The position numbers and the translations under genes were made by a program. A stretch of 64,000 nucleotides of DNA from Siphonodentalium dalli (taxonomy: Eukaryota > Mollusca > Scaphopoda > Gadilida > Siphonodentaliidae), in NCBI GenBank assembly GCA_032622095.1, contig CP136066.1:99655319-99719318 (forward strand). Reading direction: 5' to 3'. How positions within the stretch are numbered: position 1 is the first letter of the stretch; each line of letters starts with the position of its first letter. Below the pieces are notes generated by a model. That model was not told where the DNA came from, did no database searches, and saw only the letters and a list, made by a program, of their open reading frames with translations. Of the stretch, positions 1 to 11,694 are shown in pieces.

Positions 1-97
1 ATTTATATTAAAGATGCGCTATCTCTTCTCGGCCCCAGTAAATAGTTCCCAGTAGGGTTCATGGTAGTAAACGGTTAGTGGGTTAGGATTATAGGGT

Positions 98-208
98 TCA
101 AAACCAATCTTGATTTCCAACTCTCTTCACATCCAGTGGAGTACTTGCCAATGTGTTAGAAAGATATTCAACCTTGTTTTTGTATTCGTCAATGTTCACA
201 TAGCAACC
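98..208 (-). CDS. Last coding exon (exon 15) of gamma-butyrobetaine dioxygenase-like gene
   Basis: This exon encodes 36 residues beginning GCYVNIDEYKNKVEYL and ends at TGA (98-100). The GCYV/AYAD-W/N-I-DE segment directly follows the RHLQ of the preceding exon, exactly as in the C-terminal end of BBOX1-family enzymes (human BBOX1 has RHLEGAYADWD). The acceptor is TTTCAG just upstream (209-216 on the plus strand) and the phase is 0, matching the previous exon. The tail after the conserved part (LASTPLDVKRVGNQDWF) is longer than in the human protein and I recognise nothing in it. Function and cofactors are described under exon 9. Confidence 0.85.
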   Translation of the reverse strand, partial: GCYVNIDEYKNKVEYLSNTLASTPLDVKRVGNQDWF

Positions 209-1260
209 CTGAAATTAAAAGATAACTGGTGGTAAATTTCAACTACAAAAGACAAGAGTCGGATCCGGAAATAATATGATATAAACATATTTCTACTTGC
301 GAAGTGGTTGTTGTAATACCTCATGAACTTATATTTGATAATGTTCAAGGCACTTTGACAAAAATATTCACAATATTCAAAGGTTGAGTTTTCAGGATAT
401 TTGTGTGCCGAAAATACCCATATATCGTTTTACATAAAAACCACGAGATCGTCCCCAACTCACAGGCGAACCTGTCTAGTCGTTAGCGTAAACAATATTT
501 TATTTGAACAAGAGAAAACAATTTATACATGTACAAACAAACAGTTCAAATCAGAATGGGATAACAAGTTATAAGAATCCATTTCTCTGGAATAATTATC
601 ACCCAAGTGTCAATAAAAGGGTAAAAAAGACGGGAATTTAAATATAATTCTGTGTTTTCTCATAGTTGTGGGGACGACAGTTAGGCGAGTTCTTGGATGA
701 GACCGAGTGAGGTGTGGTATAAGGGAGAAGTTAATGAAGTGTGTAGGAAAGATATGTGATAGGTGGTGTATACAATCATGCCTCAGTCAGAATCGAGATT
801 TACAATCATGGTGTAGTGTACAATATAGAAACAATTGGAAGGCAAATACATAATCAGTGCCAAATAGAGATGACTAGTCTTGTCGTTCACGTGCAACTAC
901 CACGAGGAGCATCACACCAATAATTATACATACATGTATAGGCCAGGGAACAGTTGTTTATCAATAATCGACTTCACAGTAGAGGGTGGTATCCAGCTCG
1001 AGTTTGCATTTTTTTTATCACATGTATGAGATGATATCGCAAAAAACTTTGAATTAATCACACGTGAGAGATTCCATGATTGCAAGTGACGCAAGGCAAA
1101 ATCGCACACAGTCTCTTAAATCGTGCAATTTAGAGTTGGAATCTTCACTATATTAAGGAACCTGTACTAACTGAGAAATATATTACCTGGACTGTTATAT
1201 TACCTTAACTCGTTTTTGACGTGATTCTTTTGAGAAAACAATACTCACAGACGAGATTGT
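209..1260. other. Intron sequence without recognised feature
   Basis: This is the 3' part of the intron between exons 14 and 15. I see no coding signal, RNA gene or clear repeat here, only AT-rich sequence. Confidence 0.5.
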
Positions 1261-1266
1261 TTGCAG

Positions 1267-1925
1267 AAATGCTTTCTTTTATATAAAATTTTATAGCAAT
1301 TTATGCGTTTATTCAATATTGGGTCAGACCATTTGCCATGGCAGAATTCTCCGCGTGACAACTCATACTATATGGGTGATCATCCGTAGTCTATAAATCT
1401 TCTAGAAAATTTGGGTAGATACCACCAAATTGCGACCGGTTGCTATAGCAACCTATTTTCGGAAATTTATGATTTTGGGGGCTGTAATTTCGCTATATGA
1501 CGATATGTTTGCGACATTTTGAATAAAATATAAATGGTTTCCAATGTTAAATGATCCAGTAATATTTTGCCAACATCTGGAACTAACCTTGCGCGAAAAT
1601 CACCCATCACCGACAGAGGGCGCCACTCAATATGACCGCCAAACCCCGTTTTCTAACGTTAAAATGCTTACTTTTATATAATTTTATAGCAACGTATATA
1701 TGCGTTAATTTAATGCTTGGTCAGACTATTTGTCATGACAGAATTCTCCACGTGACAACTCATAATATATGGGTGATCATCCGTGATCTATAAATCTTCC
1801 AATTTTTTTGGGGTAGATACCACCAAATTGCGACCGGTTGACATGGCTGTAATTTGGCTATACGAGATGTCTGCATGCGACATTTTGAATCAAATGTAAT
1901 TAATTTCCAAAAAATATGATCCAGG
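1267..1925. repeat. Pair of diverged direct repeats (about 1267-1500 and 1667-1925)
   Basis: The two segments share long runs in the same order: TTTTATAGCAA, ATGCGTT, GGTCAGAC, GACAACTCATA, ATGGGTGATCATCCGT, CTATAAATCTTC, GATACCACCAAATTGCGACC. They lie within the intron before the last exon of the dioxygenase gene. The identity is high but broken by small indels, so they are either a local tandem duplication or two insertions of one element family. No target duplication was found. Confidence 0.75.
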
Positions 1926-2225
1926 AATATACTTAAATTGCTCTCGCTTCTTTTTCCTTCCGCTGTAGGGGTCAAGATTCACCTGCCATGGTGATTACCA
2001 ACCGAAAACGTGTCTATACGCGTCTGCGACTTAGGCTATACTGGGCCCGACATTTGGGAACAATTTATTAATGACGTCACGAATCACGTCACGCGACCCC
2101 CACGTGACGCCAAAAATAGGTTACATCTTCCTGGACCCCTCACTGGGTGATATATTGAATACATGATAATATGCGCAAAACATTTAATTATAAAAGATTC
2201 ATTCGCTGATAACAAGTGCATGAAG

Positions 2226-2302
2226 TGGGAAACGGATATATTCGTTTCCCGTCCTGTTAAGGTAATGTTTTGGGAAACGGATATATCCGTTTCCCGTCCT
2301 AA
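2226..2302. repeat. Short tandem duplication with GGGAAACGGATATATYCG palindromes
   Basis: The segment GGAAACGGATATATTCGTTTCCCGTCCT-like occurs twice about 50 bp apart (2228-2256 and 2273-2300). Each copy is itself palindromic (GGGAAACGGATAT / ATCCGTTTCCC) and could form a hairpin. It lies in an intron. Confidence 0.7.
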
Positions 2303-2430
2303 ACGAGTTAATGTTATTAACTACCCTGTCAAGACATAAAAAAGTTCCCAGGTTCCGTAGTGTAGAGATGCATGGCATGATCTAGGAGTCTCCTATCAAA
2401 AATCACATTATTATCTAGGGCGGAACTTAC

Positions 2431-2535
2431 TTGTAAGTGACGAATTCCACCATTCAAGATGAACTGGTTGCGTGCATGAAGCATCCTCCTGTTGTTAAAT
2501 ATTATCAGATCGCCGGGCCGCATTCTATACTCAAC
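2431..2535 (-). CDS. Exon 14 of gamma-butyrobetaine dioxygenase-like gene: second Fe ligand and 2OG arginine
   Basis: The exon encodes 35 residues, from VEYRMRPGDLIIFNNRRMLH through ARNQF to GGIRHLQ. In BBOX1/TMLHE enzymes the matching block (GDxxxFDNxRxLHGR and RHLxG) carries the distal iron-binding histidine and the arginine that binds the 2-oxoglutarate carboxylate. Both are present here: H in MLHAR and R in RHLQ. The exon is flanked by TGCAG (acceptor) and GTAAGT (donor), phase 0 at both ends. The usual HG dipeptide is HA here, a conservative change. Confidence 0.92.
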
Positions 2536-3119
2536 CTGCAATAAATTTAAAGACATTTAACACCAGTCTAGACTTCGCTATTGAAGTAAAATTTGAAAAT
2601 GTCTAAACATAAATAACCTCATAGCAATTATTGACGAGGTATACATGGCAGAAATATACAGTCCTTGCAATATAGTGAAAATCAAACATTGCTTTTATTT
2701 ACCGAGTTTTCAGTAATCCCCGGTGTACACTTGTGAATGAAATATTACGATTTTTCCACAAATGGGTCAATGTTACCGTTTTAGGCGTCAATGCATCTTC
2801 AATGTGAGTAACAGTAAAATTAATTAACAGTAAAATAACTTATCAAAATAAGGATTTTCAAATAACTCTTAAACTGAGGTTAGAATCAGTAAGCATTTTT
2901 AATATAGCATAGCAGTGAAAATTTGCTTTAAAGAAACCAATTTGAAGGCCGAAAGACCTAAATGAATGACCGATGATTTCTTCCCGTGGATACCATTACC
3001 TCATTTGATTGTAAATAATAACGTGTGCTGCACATGGGAACATCATATGTAGGTAGATGCATACATGTATATCTAATATGAAGATTAATAATACAGTAAA
3101 TTTATCAGACATAACTCAC

Positions 3120-3188
3120 CCGGTGAGAGAAATTGGCTATGAACTTTGCGAACAATGCGTATGCCGCGTAATATTCTTCCACGTCATC
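3120..3188 (-). CDS. Exon 13 of gamma-butyrobetaine dioxygenase-like gene
   Basis: The exon encodes 23 residues, DDVEEYYAAYALFAKFIANF then SHR. It corresponds to the PVERVQPFYAALKEF region of BBOX1, a helical element of the double-stranded beta-helix fold. The acceptor is TTTTAAG and the donor GTGAGT, both phase 0, joining FEGTLAVNE of exon 12 to VEYRMRPGD of exon 14. Confidence 0.88.
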
Positions 3189-3788
3189 CTTAAAAGAGAT
3201 GTCAATATATACGGGCATTAATTAAAGGAGGCATCAATTGTTTAAGACATCGCAAGGCATAGTTAGTATCTAGGAAAATACATGGTGTCGGAACATAATG
3301 TGCATGGACTAATATTCTCGAAAAGAACCATTTGTGTGAAAAGTATCATTTTCGCAATTGTTGGAAGTAAATATGCACCAAAATCACTTCAGTCAGTCCA
3401 ACTAAAGTTAAGTTATCATTTGACGCATGGAACAGTGCGTGTACCATGTGCTTATACGTGAATATTGACGACATATTCAGGATCTGAGGCTCAATTAAGT
3501 GTGAAGACCTGTTTTAATCTAGAGTCTGCACAAAATAAAATGGCTAAAATGATGACACAACTAGCTATACAAAGATATTTTGTTAGAGTCCATGGATTAT
3601 TATATACATCTATATTATCCATGGTATATATATGGATACCGATAGTTAATTTGGCAATGGGACATGTCTAGTTTATATGTCGTATATTATCTCAGACGGT
3701 TGTACAAAACCAATGGTGACTTGTAGTTATAAATAATTTGTATGTACGTATATATAAATAAATAAATGCGTTAATGAGCCTATTCGTT

Positions 3789-4097
3789 TCAATTAAGCCG
3801 ATTGGCCACATCATGATGATAATATTTTCGTAAAATATTGTGTTGTTGTAGTTCGGGTTCTGGAACCGTGAATCCAAAAACCTCCAATGTGCGGGATGCA
3901 TGCTCTTCGTCCGGAAGATTGCCATCTTGTTTCAGAAAGCTTGACATGTTTGCATGTGAAATACGAATATAATGAAGTGCTATTTTTTTTAACTCAGACA
4001 TTACAACCTCGATCATCGAGGAGACAATTTGACACTCCCAGGAAGTGGTGAATATACCACGTGGTCCATTGTATGGACCGAGTTTAGCTGTATACAC
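3789..4097 (-). other. Unrecognised 102-codon open frame in intron
   Basis: This open frame lies within the intron between exons 12 and 13. Its translation includes segments such as LGPYNGPRGIFTTSWECQIV and NLPDEEHASRTLEVFGFTVP, and its composition is not strongly biased. I recognise no family. It borders a dispersed repeat starting near 4148, so it may be a fragment of a repeat-borne protein rather than a gene. No initiator context or splice sites single it out. Confidence 0.2.
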
Positions 4098-4147
4098 GGT
4101 ACGGCCATGAAAAACAGATATTGTGTTCGATGGAGCACACTATTAAC

Positions 4148-4360
4148 AAGAAAACCATAGTCAGAAATGGTAACGCGCTCAAGATCATATATTATATAAC
4201 CATGATTGTAAGTATAGAATATAACCTTTTACCGGGCTCGGCCTCGGGGTAGCACTACAACTTTTAATGTGTCCCAATAATTAGAATGCCCACTGCCCAC
4301 TGTATACCAAGAAACAGCAAAACATTATAAACGCGGAGCACGAAATGACTCACATGTTAT
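4148..4360. repeat. Partial copy of dispersed repeat (GAAAACCATAGTCAGAAATGG family)
   Basis: The segment shares the run AAACCATAGTCAGAAATGG, then TAACGCGCTCAAGATCATAT, with the starts of the copies near 48,050 and 56,607. It also shares the later CTTTTACCGG-CTCGGCCTC block. The middle (GCGAATGACCAACT, ACCAGCACCTAATTAACG) is missing, so this copy is internally deleted. Confidence 0.75.
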
Positions 4361-4399
4361 GCATAAAGGGAGAGTGTACGCCAATTTAAATAACTTCCC

Positions 4400-5700
4400 G
4401 GTAAGAACAAGGATATATACTATTGATAATAAACAGAAAAATAATTAATTTGATTCGAAGATGTTTTCTGTAAATGTTCAGGTTAACATGTTATCATAAA
4501 ATCTAATTTAATAATTTAATATAAATTTAGTTTAAGACTTAAGCCATAAAACTAAGTTACGAATTTCCGAGTATTGACGTAACAAATAAATTGCATGGAT
4601 AGTGGATTGAACAAAATTTGGCACACATCGGGTAAATCTTTATGTCGATACAACTCATGACGCCCACTGACCATACAATAACATTAAGACATTTATAGGA
4701 TATAAATATAGTGTAACATTCTATTTGATACATTTGCCTGAACAATGTACGAGAATATCTCGACGACGGGAGTTCTATTCATTGTATTACATGTTTTATT
4801 CCAGAGCGATGTCGATTTCATCATGGTACTCAAGCTTGGCATGTTGGTAAAGTTCTTGTTTTCACTTGAGACTAAACAAATCCCAAAATAATGGAAATTT
4901 GGGTAAAATCCCCTTTAGGTACTTAGGACTCATCACCCTGATCGGTCGATGTGATAGCTTACTTGCTGTATCAATGAATTTGCTATATACCACACAACAA
5001 GAAAAACTCGCCAAAGGAGAACTTTGAAACAATTTAAATAAAAAAAAAATTATGGTTGTTGGCAAACTGAACGATAAGAATATAGCGCCGGTGATTTGGT
5101 CGATAAAACAAATAAATCTGACTTCTGGAAACTAAAACAACGGATGTCAGAACTTGTTATTGTTTCTGGATACCTAAATGAAATCTCAGAGTAAACGATC
5201 TTCAAATCATTATGACATTGATTGATGTGCTATAAATCTTTTGTTGGTGAACGTTAGGTGCCTTAGCTCACAGTCGCGTAGGCGAGCTCACCGAACGTTA
5301 ATAAAAAATACCGCATGTTAGTTATTCAATAGGCGAATTTAAATATATGTGGCTATACAATGAAGTGTATACATGCCAATGTAATTAAGAATTTGTACAA
5401 TAATGTAATGGCAACGTTATTAACGTTAGTTCTTTATGCACTCGTATCGGTATCATGTGTATAACTTGCGCGTAACGTCTTAATTGAATGCTCCTGGCTT
5501 GCTATACTATTTGTAAACACGTAATTAGACTGAGCATATCAAAACATCATTATAATGTAATATTGATGTTTTATTTTACATAAATCATATGTTTATGAAT
5601 CATAGTTCATAGTTTCCAAGCAGCACTTTACTAGATACATATAGATATGCATGTGGTGTATATATGGGAGGTTCTTTACGCCTTGCCTAAGGTCATATCA
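4400..5700. other. Intron sequence, no gene seen
   Basis: This is intron between exons 12 and 13 of the dioxygenase gene. I see no exon, RNA gene or repeat that I can name. A few short open frames are not supported by splice sites or composition. Confidence 0.5.
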
Positions 5701-5711
5701 TGATAGTTTAC

Positions 5712-5765
5712 CTCATTCACAGCCAATGTACCCTCAAATGCTGGCGCCCAATTTACTCCAATAAT
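5712..5765 (-). CDS. Exon 12 of gamma-butyrobetaine dioxygenase-like gene
   Basis: The exon encodes 18 residues, IIGVNWAPAFEGTLAVNE. The (I/V)NWAPxFEG block is typical of invertebrate BBOX-family proteins and corresponds to VRINFNNATRD in human BBOX1. The acceptor is TTTTACAG and the donor GTAAAC, phase 0 at both ends. Confidence 0.88.
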
Positions 5766-5769
5766 CTGT

Positions 5770-7040
5770 AAAAGAGAGGAATACCCAAATACACGTAGGT
5801 CTAAATAGGAGACAATTGAATGAAACTTTTTTTAAATATCCGAACATTTGGCTCGCTTTTGATGATAGTAATTCCTACTAGGGATCCACAACATAAATTA
5901 TACGTTCAGAAATTGTGCAGTCGCTCAATAACATAATGCCCTACATGTACATGTACTCGCAATGTCACCATCAAAACATATTTCACTTTTCATATTCGCA
6001 TACAGTGGGGATTTTTCGCTTCAAATTAGATTCTCGAACGCACGAATCTTATATTCCCCATTGGTTATAAATTTTAGAAAATACTGATGCTGTTTAATTG
6101 CCATAAATATATTATGATGTAATCTTGGAACAGCAATTGAAACGTTATTTTATAATTGACTTCCAAACAGTATATCTAATTTCTTCAGTTTCATATTAAA
6201 ATATGTGCCAGATAATGAGTAGCGATGCATCAGTGTAGATACAGTATATAGGTTATCAATTGATAATTAGTACGCTTATTCCTGGTTAACCTGGTATCTC
6301 TCTTGGGCTCTAAATTGAATTGAACATGTCGTCCGCGAAATGTCAAATTGCAGAATACGGCAGCATATATTACGAGATTCTGGAGTGTATTGGCTTACAC
6401 GAACGACGATCATATAAGTGATAAGCTTTGAATAACTTAATGTTTAATATCTCGCAGAATTATGAGATAAAGAACGAGTTGAACATTGCAATCGGTATGG
6501 TGGCCATTGATTTCACGCCAACCAGAAAAGTCTCCAGATCTTTAAATTTCTCATATAAGAGAGCATGTCGTCCGTGACCATTCCACGTTCAGAAGACGGT
6601 TATATATTGCCAACAAGTATCGGCTGACATATACTTGAGCGCAGACAAATCAGCGATTTGATGTTTTCACTAATTAATACCAGACAAATCTCCCATAACT
6701 ATACAAGGTTGAGAGAACTGTCTAAAGAGAAAGAAGAACATTGAAAGTGCAGAGATACAACGGGAGACTCAAATTCACGTGTAGTAATATCAACCCGAGG
6801 TACCTTTATATCAGCCTGACACCGAAGGCTGATATGAATCCCAATGGCCACACATGCTCAACAAGTGATACAACATCGATTTTCGCAGTTACGTTCGATT
6901 GGGTCTGCGACTGGGTCTGACAATATGTGGTCTACAATTCTCAATGTGTCACCTGCAGATTAAAGACAGTCATAGTGGTGCTATTGCATATCTGTAAAGC
7001 ACCAGACTTATCAACTAGGATAACGGAGAACAAACATAAT
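5770..7040. other. Intron sequence, no feature recognised
   Basis: This is intron between exons 11 and 12. It contains no supported exon, RNA gene or repeat. Confidence 0.5.
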
Positions 7041-7049
7041 ATAACCTAC

Positions 7050-7110
7050 CTCTTCGTTGTGGTTGAGTATTATATGTGGCCGCTGGTACACCATGTGGAC
7101 GGGACTCTCC
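7050..7110 (-). CDS. Exon 11 of gamma-butyrobetaine dioxygenase-like gene
   Basis: The exon encodes ESPVHMVYQRPHIILNHNEE after completing an arginine codon split with exon 10. It matches the segment of BBOX1-family enzymes that leads into the VNWAPAFEG block. The acceptor is TTCTACAG and the donor GTAGGT. Phase is 2 in and 0 out, consistent with both neighbours. Confidence 0.87.
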
Positions 7111-7869
7111 CTGTAGAATGATGCACACATTGTACTAATTAGCAATATCACCACAAACAATACGGTCATGTGCTTCTGCGATTATTAGATGCACAAAATA
7201 ACAATGATTTATTTTCATAACACATGACATATGCCGTTGATATGTCAACCATGTGCGTGCTGAATTGTGAGAATTGGGTCCGTAATTCAGGATGTGGCCA
7301 CGTATAGTCTCGACAGTACCGTTCAAAACCACACGAGTGACAAGACGCAGCCATATATATTAAATATAGCAAATTCTTTATCACCAGAATAATTATCTAT
7401 CAACAACTTCGTTATGGTATATTGGATCTGATATTCATAGTACAGAATAGGTCGAAAGTCACATCTGAATACACAAAACTGTCATTACAGACTAATTCCA
7501 ATAACCCTCATTGTACAGAGTCTACAGATATATTCATCTTAAGTTCAATATCATCAATAAAGAATTATTGCACACCCATTGCACTATGTTCGCTAAATAC
7601 AGCAAAAATACAGATGGTTTCAAAACTTTCAATACAAAATCTGTCTTGTCCTTGGACAGTACAAACTTATTACGGTGTTAACGTTCTTGACGACGACGTC
7701 AGCTGCAACATAACATGTCTTCATTATTATGAGGTACACTCTGTCTCAATGACAAAGTTGTTTGATGCCAACATCAATTTTAGTATTCTGTAATCCACAG
7801 TCTCCTAAAATATTACCCCAGTCATTTGTACAAGCCAACCAATGAACCGGCTGTAGCCATTGCAGGTGC

Positions 7870-8166
7870 TGCTCTAGTTTGATCAGAACATGCTCTGATA
7901 CCCATCAGTATGACAAGCTGACTGGTACTCGTTTAACGCATGCGTGATGCGAAGCCGACACAGAACGAGCGACCTTGCTCAAGGGTCACAACTTGGCGCG
8001 GGTTTTGAAACAGCGAGAAATCCGACAATTGCACATCGCTCAAAGCGGCCAAGTCACTGCTGTGTGAAGACTCACAATAGACCGGCGAAGCGATGCGAAC
8101 CCATATCGTTGTGTTTACAGCTAATACAAGTCCGACACGCTAACCACTGGACCACGGAGCTCCACG
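7870..8166 (-). mobile_element. tRNA-derived SINE
   Basis: On the minus strand the segment begins GGAGCTCCGTGGTCCAGTGG followed by TTAGCGTGTCGGACT, a tRNA box A region. A box B-like GGTTCGCATC follows about 50 bases on. The body then has CCCTTGAGCAAGGTCGCTC, similar to the CCTTGGGCAAGGCAC signature of many invertebrate SINEs. There is no paired acceptor stem or usable anticodon arm for a functional tRNA. The 3' boundary is approximate. Confidence 0.65.
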
Positions 8167-8518
8167 TTTATTATATATCCTGTATTAACCCATCTCTCAT
8201 TGATGAAATGAACCCAGAAACAGGATCACGATACAAATATCTTCTACACAACCTTGTACATATACTTCTATATAATAAACAATATACACTCCCGTCTGTG
8301 CTTCGGGGGGGGGGGTGCCAAGAAGAAAGCCATTGGGACAATTATATCCCTTGGCGATACACACAAATCATCATATCTTCAATGCCATCGTTTGTAAATT
8401 TATTTATGTTTTACAAAGTATATCGTAAAATAAATAACAAAAAATGTCAACAACGGATATTAGCAATTCACCAAGATTATTGTTTTGGTATATTAAGATA
8501 ACTCATCAATGCACATAC

Positions 8519-8659
8519 CTTGCGTAGTGTATTTTTTGGAAGGTTGCAGGTATTCTGCACAGGGTCTTAAATTCTTTTTGATAATTTTGTGAAAACTTAT
8601 CAGCGACATGGAACGAGTCCAGAAGTATACTTTCGCCGCCAGTTACAAACTCGTCAAAT
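8519..8659 (-). CDS. Exon 10 of gamma-butyrobetaine dioxygenase-like gene
   Basis: The exon encodes FDEFVTGGESILLDSFHVAD then KFSQNYQKEFKTLCRIPATF and QKIHYA, with split codons at both ends. GGES-LLDxFHVA and the xIPATFQKI block match BBOX1 (TGGDSEIVDGFNVCQ, then STFVDF). The acceptor is TTTTAG and the donor GTATGT. The open frame continues upstream of the acceptor by chance and that part has no family similarity. Confidence 0.92.
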
Positions 8660-9086
8660 CTAAAATGAAAATTAAAATACGGTTCATATTTTACGGGATG
8701 CAACGAAATTTGCAGCTTATCTCTGTGGTGTATACTATATAAATATTGCATGGCTTGAAGTTGTCTATGCCAAAATAGTGGTCCGATGGGAGGACTATTC
8801 TTCCACTGCAATGGTGACTACTATTTTGGCCTTGACAACTCGAAACTGTAAAATATTTATTTTATTAACGAAAGTTCTTCATGCTGTCTCAGATACAATA
8901 ATGTCAAACAATTCACTATCAGATCATGTTAACTAGTGAACAATTTAATAGTTTTTCTACCGAAAACAAACTTTAGTATAGTGCGAACTTAGGCAATTGA
9001 TAAAACATATCAAGCTAAATCCTGACATCAAACATATGGAAACAATCCGAGCTAATACAAAGAACTTGCTTACGATCATAAATAAT

Positions 9087-9240
9087 ACTCTTTCAGACAA
9101 AAAGTATCATAATAATACTCATTTCGACAAAAAAGTATCATATATAATACTCAATCCAACAAAAAGTATCATATATAATACCCATTCCGACAAAAAGTAT
9201 CATAATTACTCATTCCGACAAAAAGTATCATATAGAATAC
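9087..9240. repeat. Minisatellite, about 5 units of 30-36 bp
   Basis: Units of the form ACAAAAAGTATCATA-TATAATACTCATTCCG repeat about five times with length variation (for example at 9098, 9131, 9164, 9193, 9219). The array lies in the intron between exons 9 and 10. Confidence 0.85.
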
Positions 9241-9561
9241 TGAATTATTAGAAACAACTCTATAACGAAAATCTTGTACAACTATACTATTCGACACAAT
9301 GATATCTGCTAGTAAGTAATGAGTTTGAATCATCCATTTGGATGTCCCGAATTCGTGCAAAATGTGGAATGCAGGGGTACCATAACGATGGAAGAATAAT
9401 CGTGGTTATTTCAGGAATGAAGAACAGTTTTTGGCGAAAATTGCCATAATATTGTGATAGTACCAGTCTTGTCAAAATATAATACTTATTACGAAAGTTC
9501 GGTAGCCCACATTCGATGTCAACCCGACGGAAGTCCGAGTTGTGTGAATAATTGTACTCAC

Positions 9562-9686
9562 TTCATGCAGTGGAGTAGTTGCAGACCAGGTGGAGATTCA
9601 TAGTACACGAGATCCATATGGAAGTCGAGAGGTAGGGTTGAATATGCAATGTTAATAGGTGATTCTTCGCTCCTCACATCGAATAC
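9562..9686 (-). CDS. Exon 9 of gamma-butyrobetaine dioxygenase-like gene: HxD iron motif
   Basis: The exon encodes 41 residues, from VFDVRSEESPINIAYSTLPL and DFHMDLVYYESPPGLQ to LLHCM. This is the most diagnostic part of the gene: HMD is the HxD pair of the facial triad binding Fe(II), followed by the highly conserved YYESPPGLQLLHC of BBOX1/TMLHE enzymes. The family hydroxylates gamma-butyrobetaine to L-carnitine, or 6-N-trimethyllysine, using 2-oxoglutarate and O2. The overall layout (N-terminal Cys motif domain, then double-stranded beta-helix) is seen across the exons. Sequence is closer to BBOX1 than TMLHE in exons 12-15, but invertebrates carry several paralogues, so the exact substrate is inferred. 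Boundaries are TGTAG and GTGAGT, phase 0 in and 2 out. Confidence 0.95.
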
Positions 9687-9918
9687 CTACAGTACACAGA
9701 TACCATTTAGTATGGGATGAAACCATATCGTACCTTGCATGGGTGGGGTAATATATGAGAAGACAAATTATACTCTTCATACATATATATATATGGCCAG
9801 CCATGGGAAGAACATGAAACATATTTATCAAGATATACCTTTCGAACATCTCAGCTCGTAGTCAGCAACTGGGTTTATATACAGTCCAGGTAGTTTATAT
9901 AACAGGCTTATACCGAAG

Positions 9919-10370
9919 CTTAAGGGTACTCAATCCGATCAGACAGCCCCCATATCATCAAGATACAACAACAACAATATTTCTTCAAGATACGCTTTAG
10001 TTCTCAGAATCGATGTATTGCAACAAAACAGTGCTAACCAATGTCAACTATGGTATAAAATTTCCCAAAAGGTGTTATTTGTCAGCATTTTGTTCAACAA
10101 AATATGCCATATTATCACTAAAGGATCACGAAATTTGACCGTATTACCAAGATGATTTTAGAGTTATCCATCTTCATCCACAATTTTTGTCCGAGGCCCT
10201 CCGTTTGACCACGTGTATCTGGGCCACATATTATTACACATCTCGAGAATAACAAACTTCAAAAATCGATATCTGATCACTCTGCATGATGGGTGGGTTC
10301 GTCGACTCGAATCAAATAATTTTTACCTCCAAAGCCAACGAAATAGTAATTTGGGAACGTCTGATCGGAT
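9919..10370. mobile_element. MITE-like element, GGTACTCAATCCGATCAGA family (diverged copy)
   Basis: It starts TTAAGGGTACTCAATCCGAT and shares AACAACAACA, CAGAATCGAT, CAACATTTTGTTCAACRAAAT, CTTCAAAAATCGATATC and TTTGATGGGT-like blocks with a complete copy at 48,939-49,366. The distal end is diverged (CTGATCGGA near 10,364). It lies in an intron. Confidence 0.7.
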
Positions 10371-11424
10371 CGAGAACGCGAAGCTATCGATGGTCGAGAT
10401 AACACCGCGGTATAGGATTATCAAATCAATGGAATTTAATTTTTGTTTGTAGCCGGCTACACAAAAAACATGCCCATATCAGCACCTGTTTGGTTCATCT
10501 TAATCACGAGTAACTGCGAGAAAGCCAGTGGAGCATAATACACCATTAGCGAAAGGGATTATATCTTGAAAACTCATTCCCTATAATAATTATTCAATTT
10601 GAGTCTACATACTCTACAAATCCTCGCAGAAATACGCACATAATCCATCTATAATGTGAAATAGGTACATAATGTAATTATTTGATTCTGAAATAATCAG
10701 ATCATGGACTCTTATCCGCTATTTCGTTTTATGGCACGGGCAAACGAGAAAACACTTGTTAAAGATGGTACACATGAACAGTCATGAGTTGGCTTATTTT
10801 GGTCATTGTCCGCACATACTCTGCTTAGAATTTCCTCATTATGAGTCGATAATGTTACTAAAATGTTCTTATTTTCGGCACATTATCGATTCAAAATTAG
10901 GCAATTCTAAGCAGATTATCGACATAAAACAATTTATATTATAAGCAGATAATATGCTGTTTTTGTGAGAATAGGCTGACATCCCGCTATGTAAAAGAAA
11001 CACGCGAATCGATCAGATATGTAACGGATGAGTGCACGCAATTTGATCGTGAGGCATGGTCTTTTAACAAAATGGCAATCCTGATATCGACACCAGTTTG
11101 TCGTAATAGATAGCAAATATACCTTGTTCGTTCAGTCGCTACCAAATAAACTTCCCAGTTTATGAAATAAACCCAGTTGGTGAATCCGAGCCCTCATGTC
11201 CCATTAACTAATATAACATAGCCAGAGATGGTACACTGACTTGACTTCCTGGAACCACCCTATGTTATTACCTCAACATGAATATCGTATCAGACTTATT
11301 TCCAGTTGCTTGTATATACAATGAAAAATTTCTTCTCAACCATGTAGTTTGCTGTCATCTATCAGACATTGTGACAATTGTTATTATTATATTTTACTGA
11401 ATACAGAGCAATAGAAGAAAAGAC

Positions 11425-11634
11425 ATAATACTAAATACTCATCGATGAGTAGTTGGTCGTTATTGAACTTATTATCTGAACATTTCCCTCCAATAAATAG
11501 GATACCTTTGGTACTTTTATTATCTGTCGTCTAGTATTTTCCTGAACACCCATCCAGATGAATAATAGACCATTCCAATGTATACTTGTTATAACTTGGT
11601 GGACGAATCCACTTAGTAAATGAAGGGTTTATGA
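11425..11634. mobile_element. Diverged 220-bp TTAACCCTTT-type MITE
   Basis: It shares ATACTCAT-GA-GAGTAG, TTATTATCTGAACATTTCCC and CATTCCAATGTATA, and the end AGTAAATGAAGGGTTTA, with the complete 222-bp copy at 52,844-53,065. The 5' end is eroded. Confidence 0.6.
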
Positions 11635-11649
11635 TATCTGACTACGTAC

Positions 11650-11694
11650 CTCACCATATATCGTCCTCTGAACTGGTGCAATTAATTCAGCAAT
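11650..11694 (-). CDS. Exon 8 of gamma-butyrobetaine dioxygenase-like gene
   Basis: The 15-codon exon reads IAELIAPVQRTIYGE. It corresponds to the conserved LxxRIxFLxxTxYG segment before the iron-binding region (KLGKRMGFLYLTFYG in human BBOX1). The acceptor is TTTGTAG and the donor GTACGT, both phase 0. Confidence 0.85.

Noticed and set aside
7422-7793. 123-codon plus-strand open frame in an intron
   Set aside because: It is antisense to the dioxygenase intron, has no recognisable domain, and its Ser/Thr/Ile/Asn-rich composition reflects AT-rich sequence.
8090-8166. tRNA gene on the minus strand
   Set aside because: Box A- and B-like sequences are present, but the acceptor stem does not pair and there is no clean anticodon arm. 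The adjoining CCCTTGAGCAAGG body fits a SINE.
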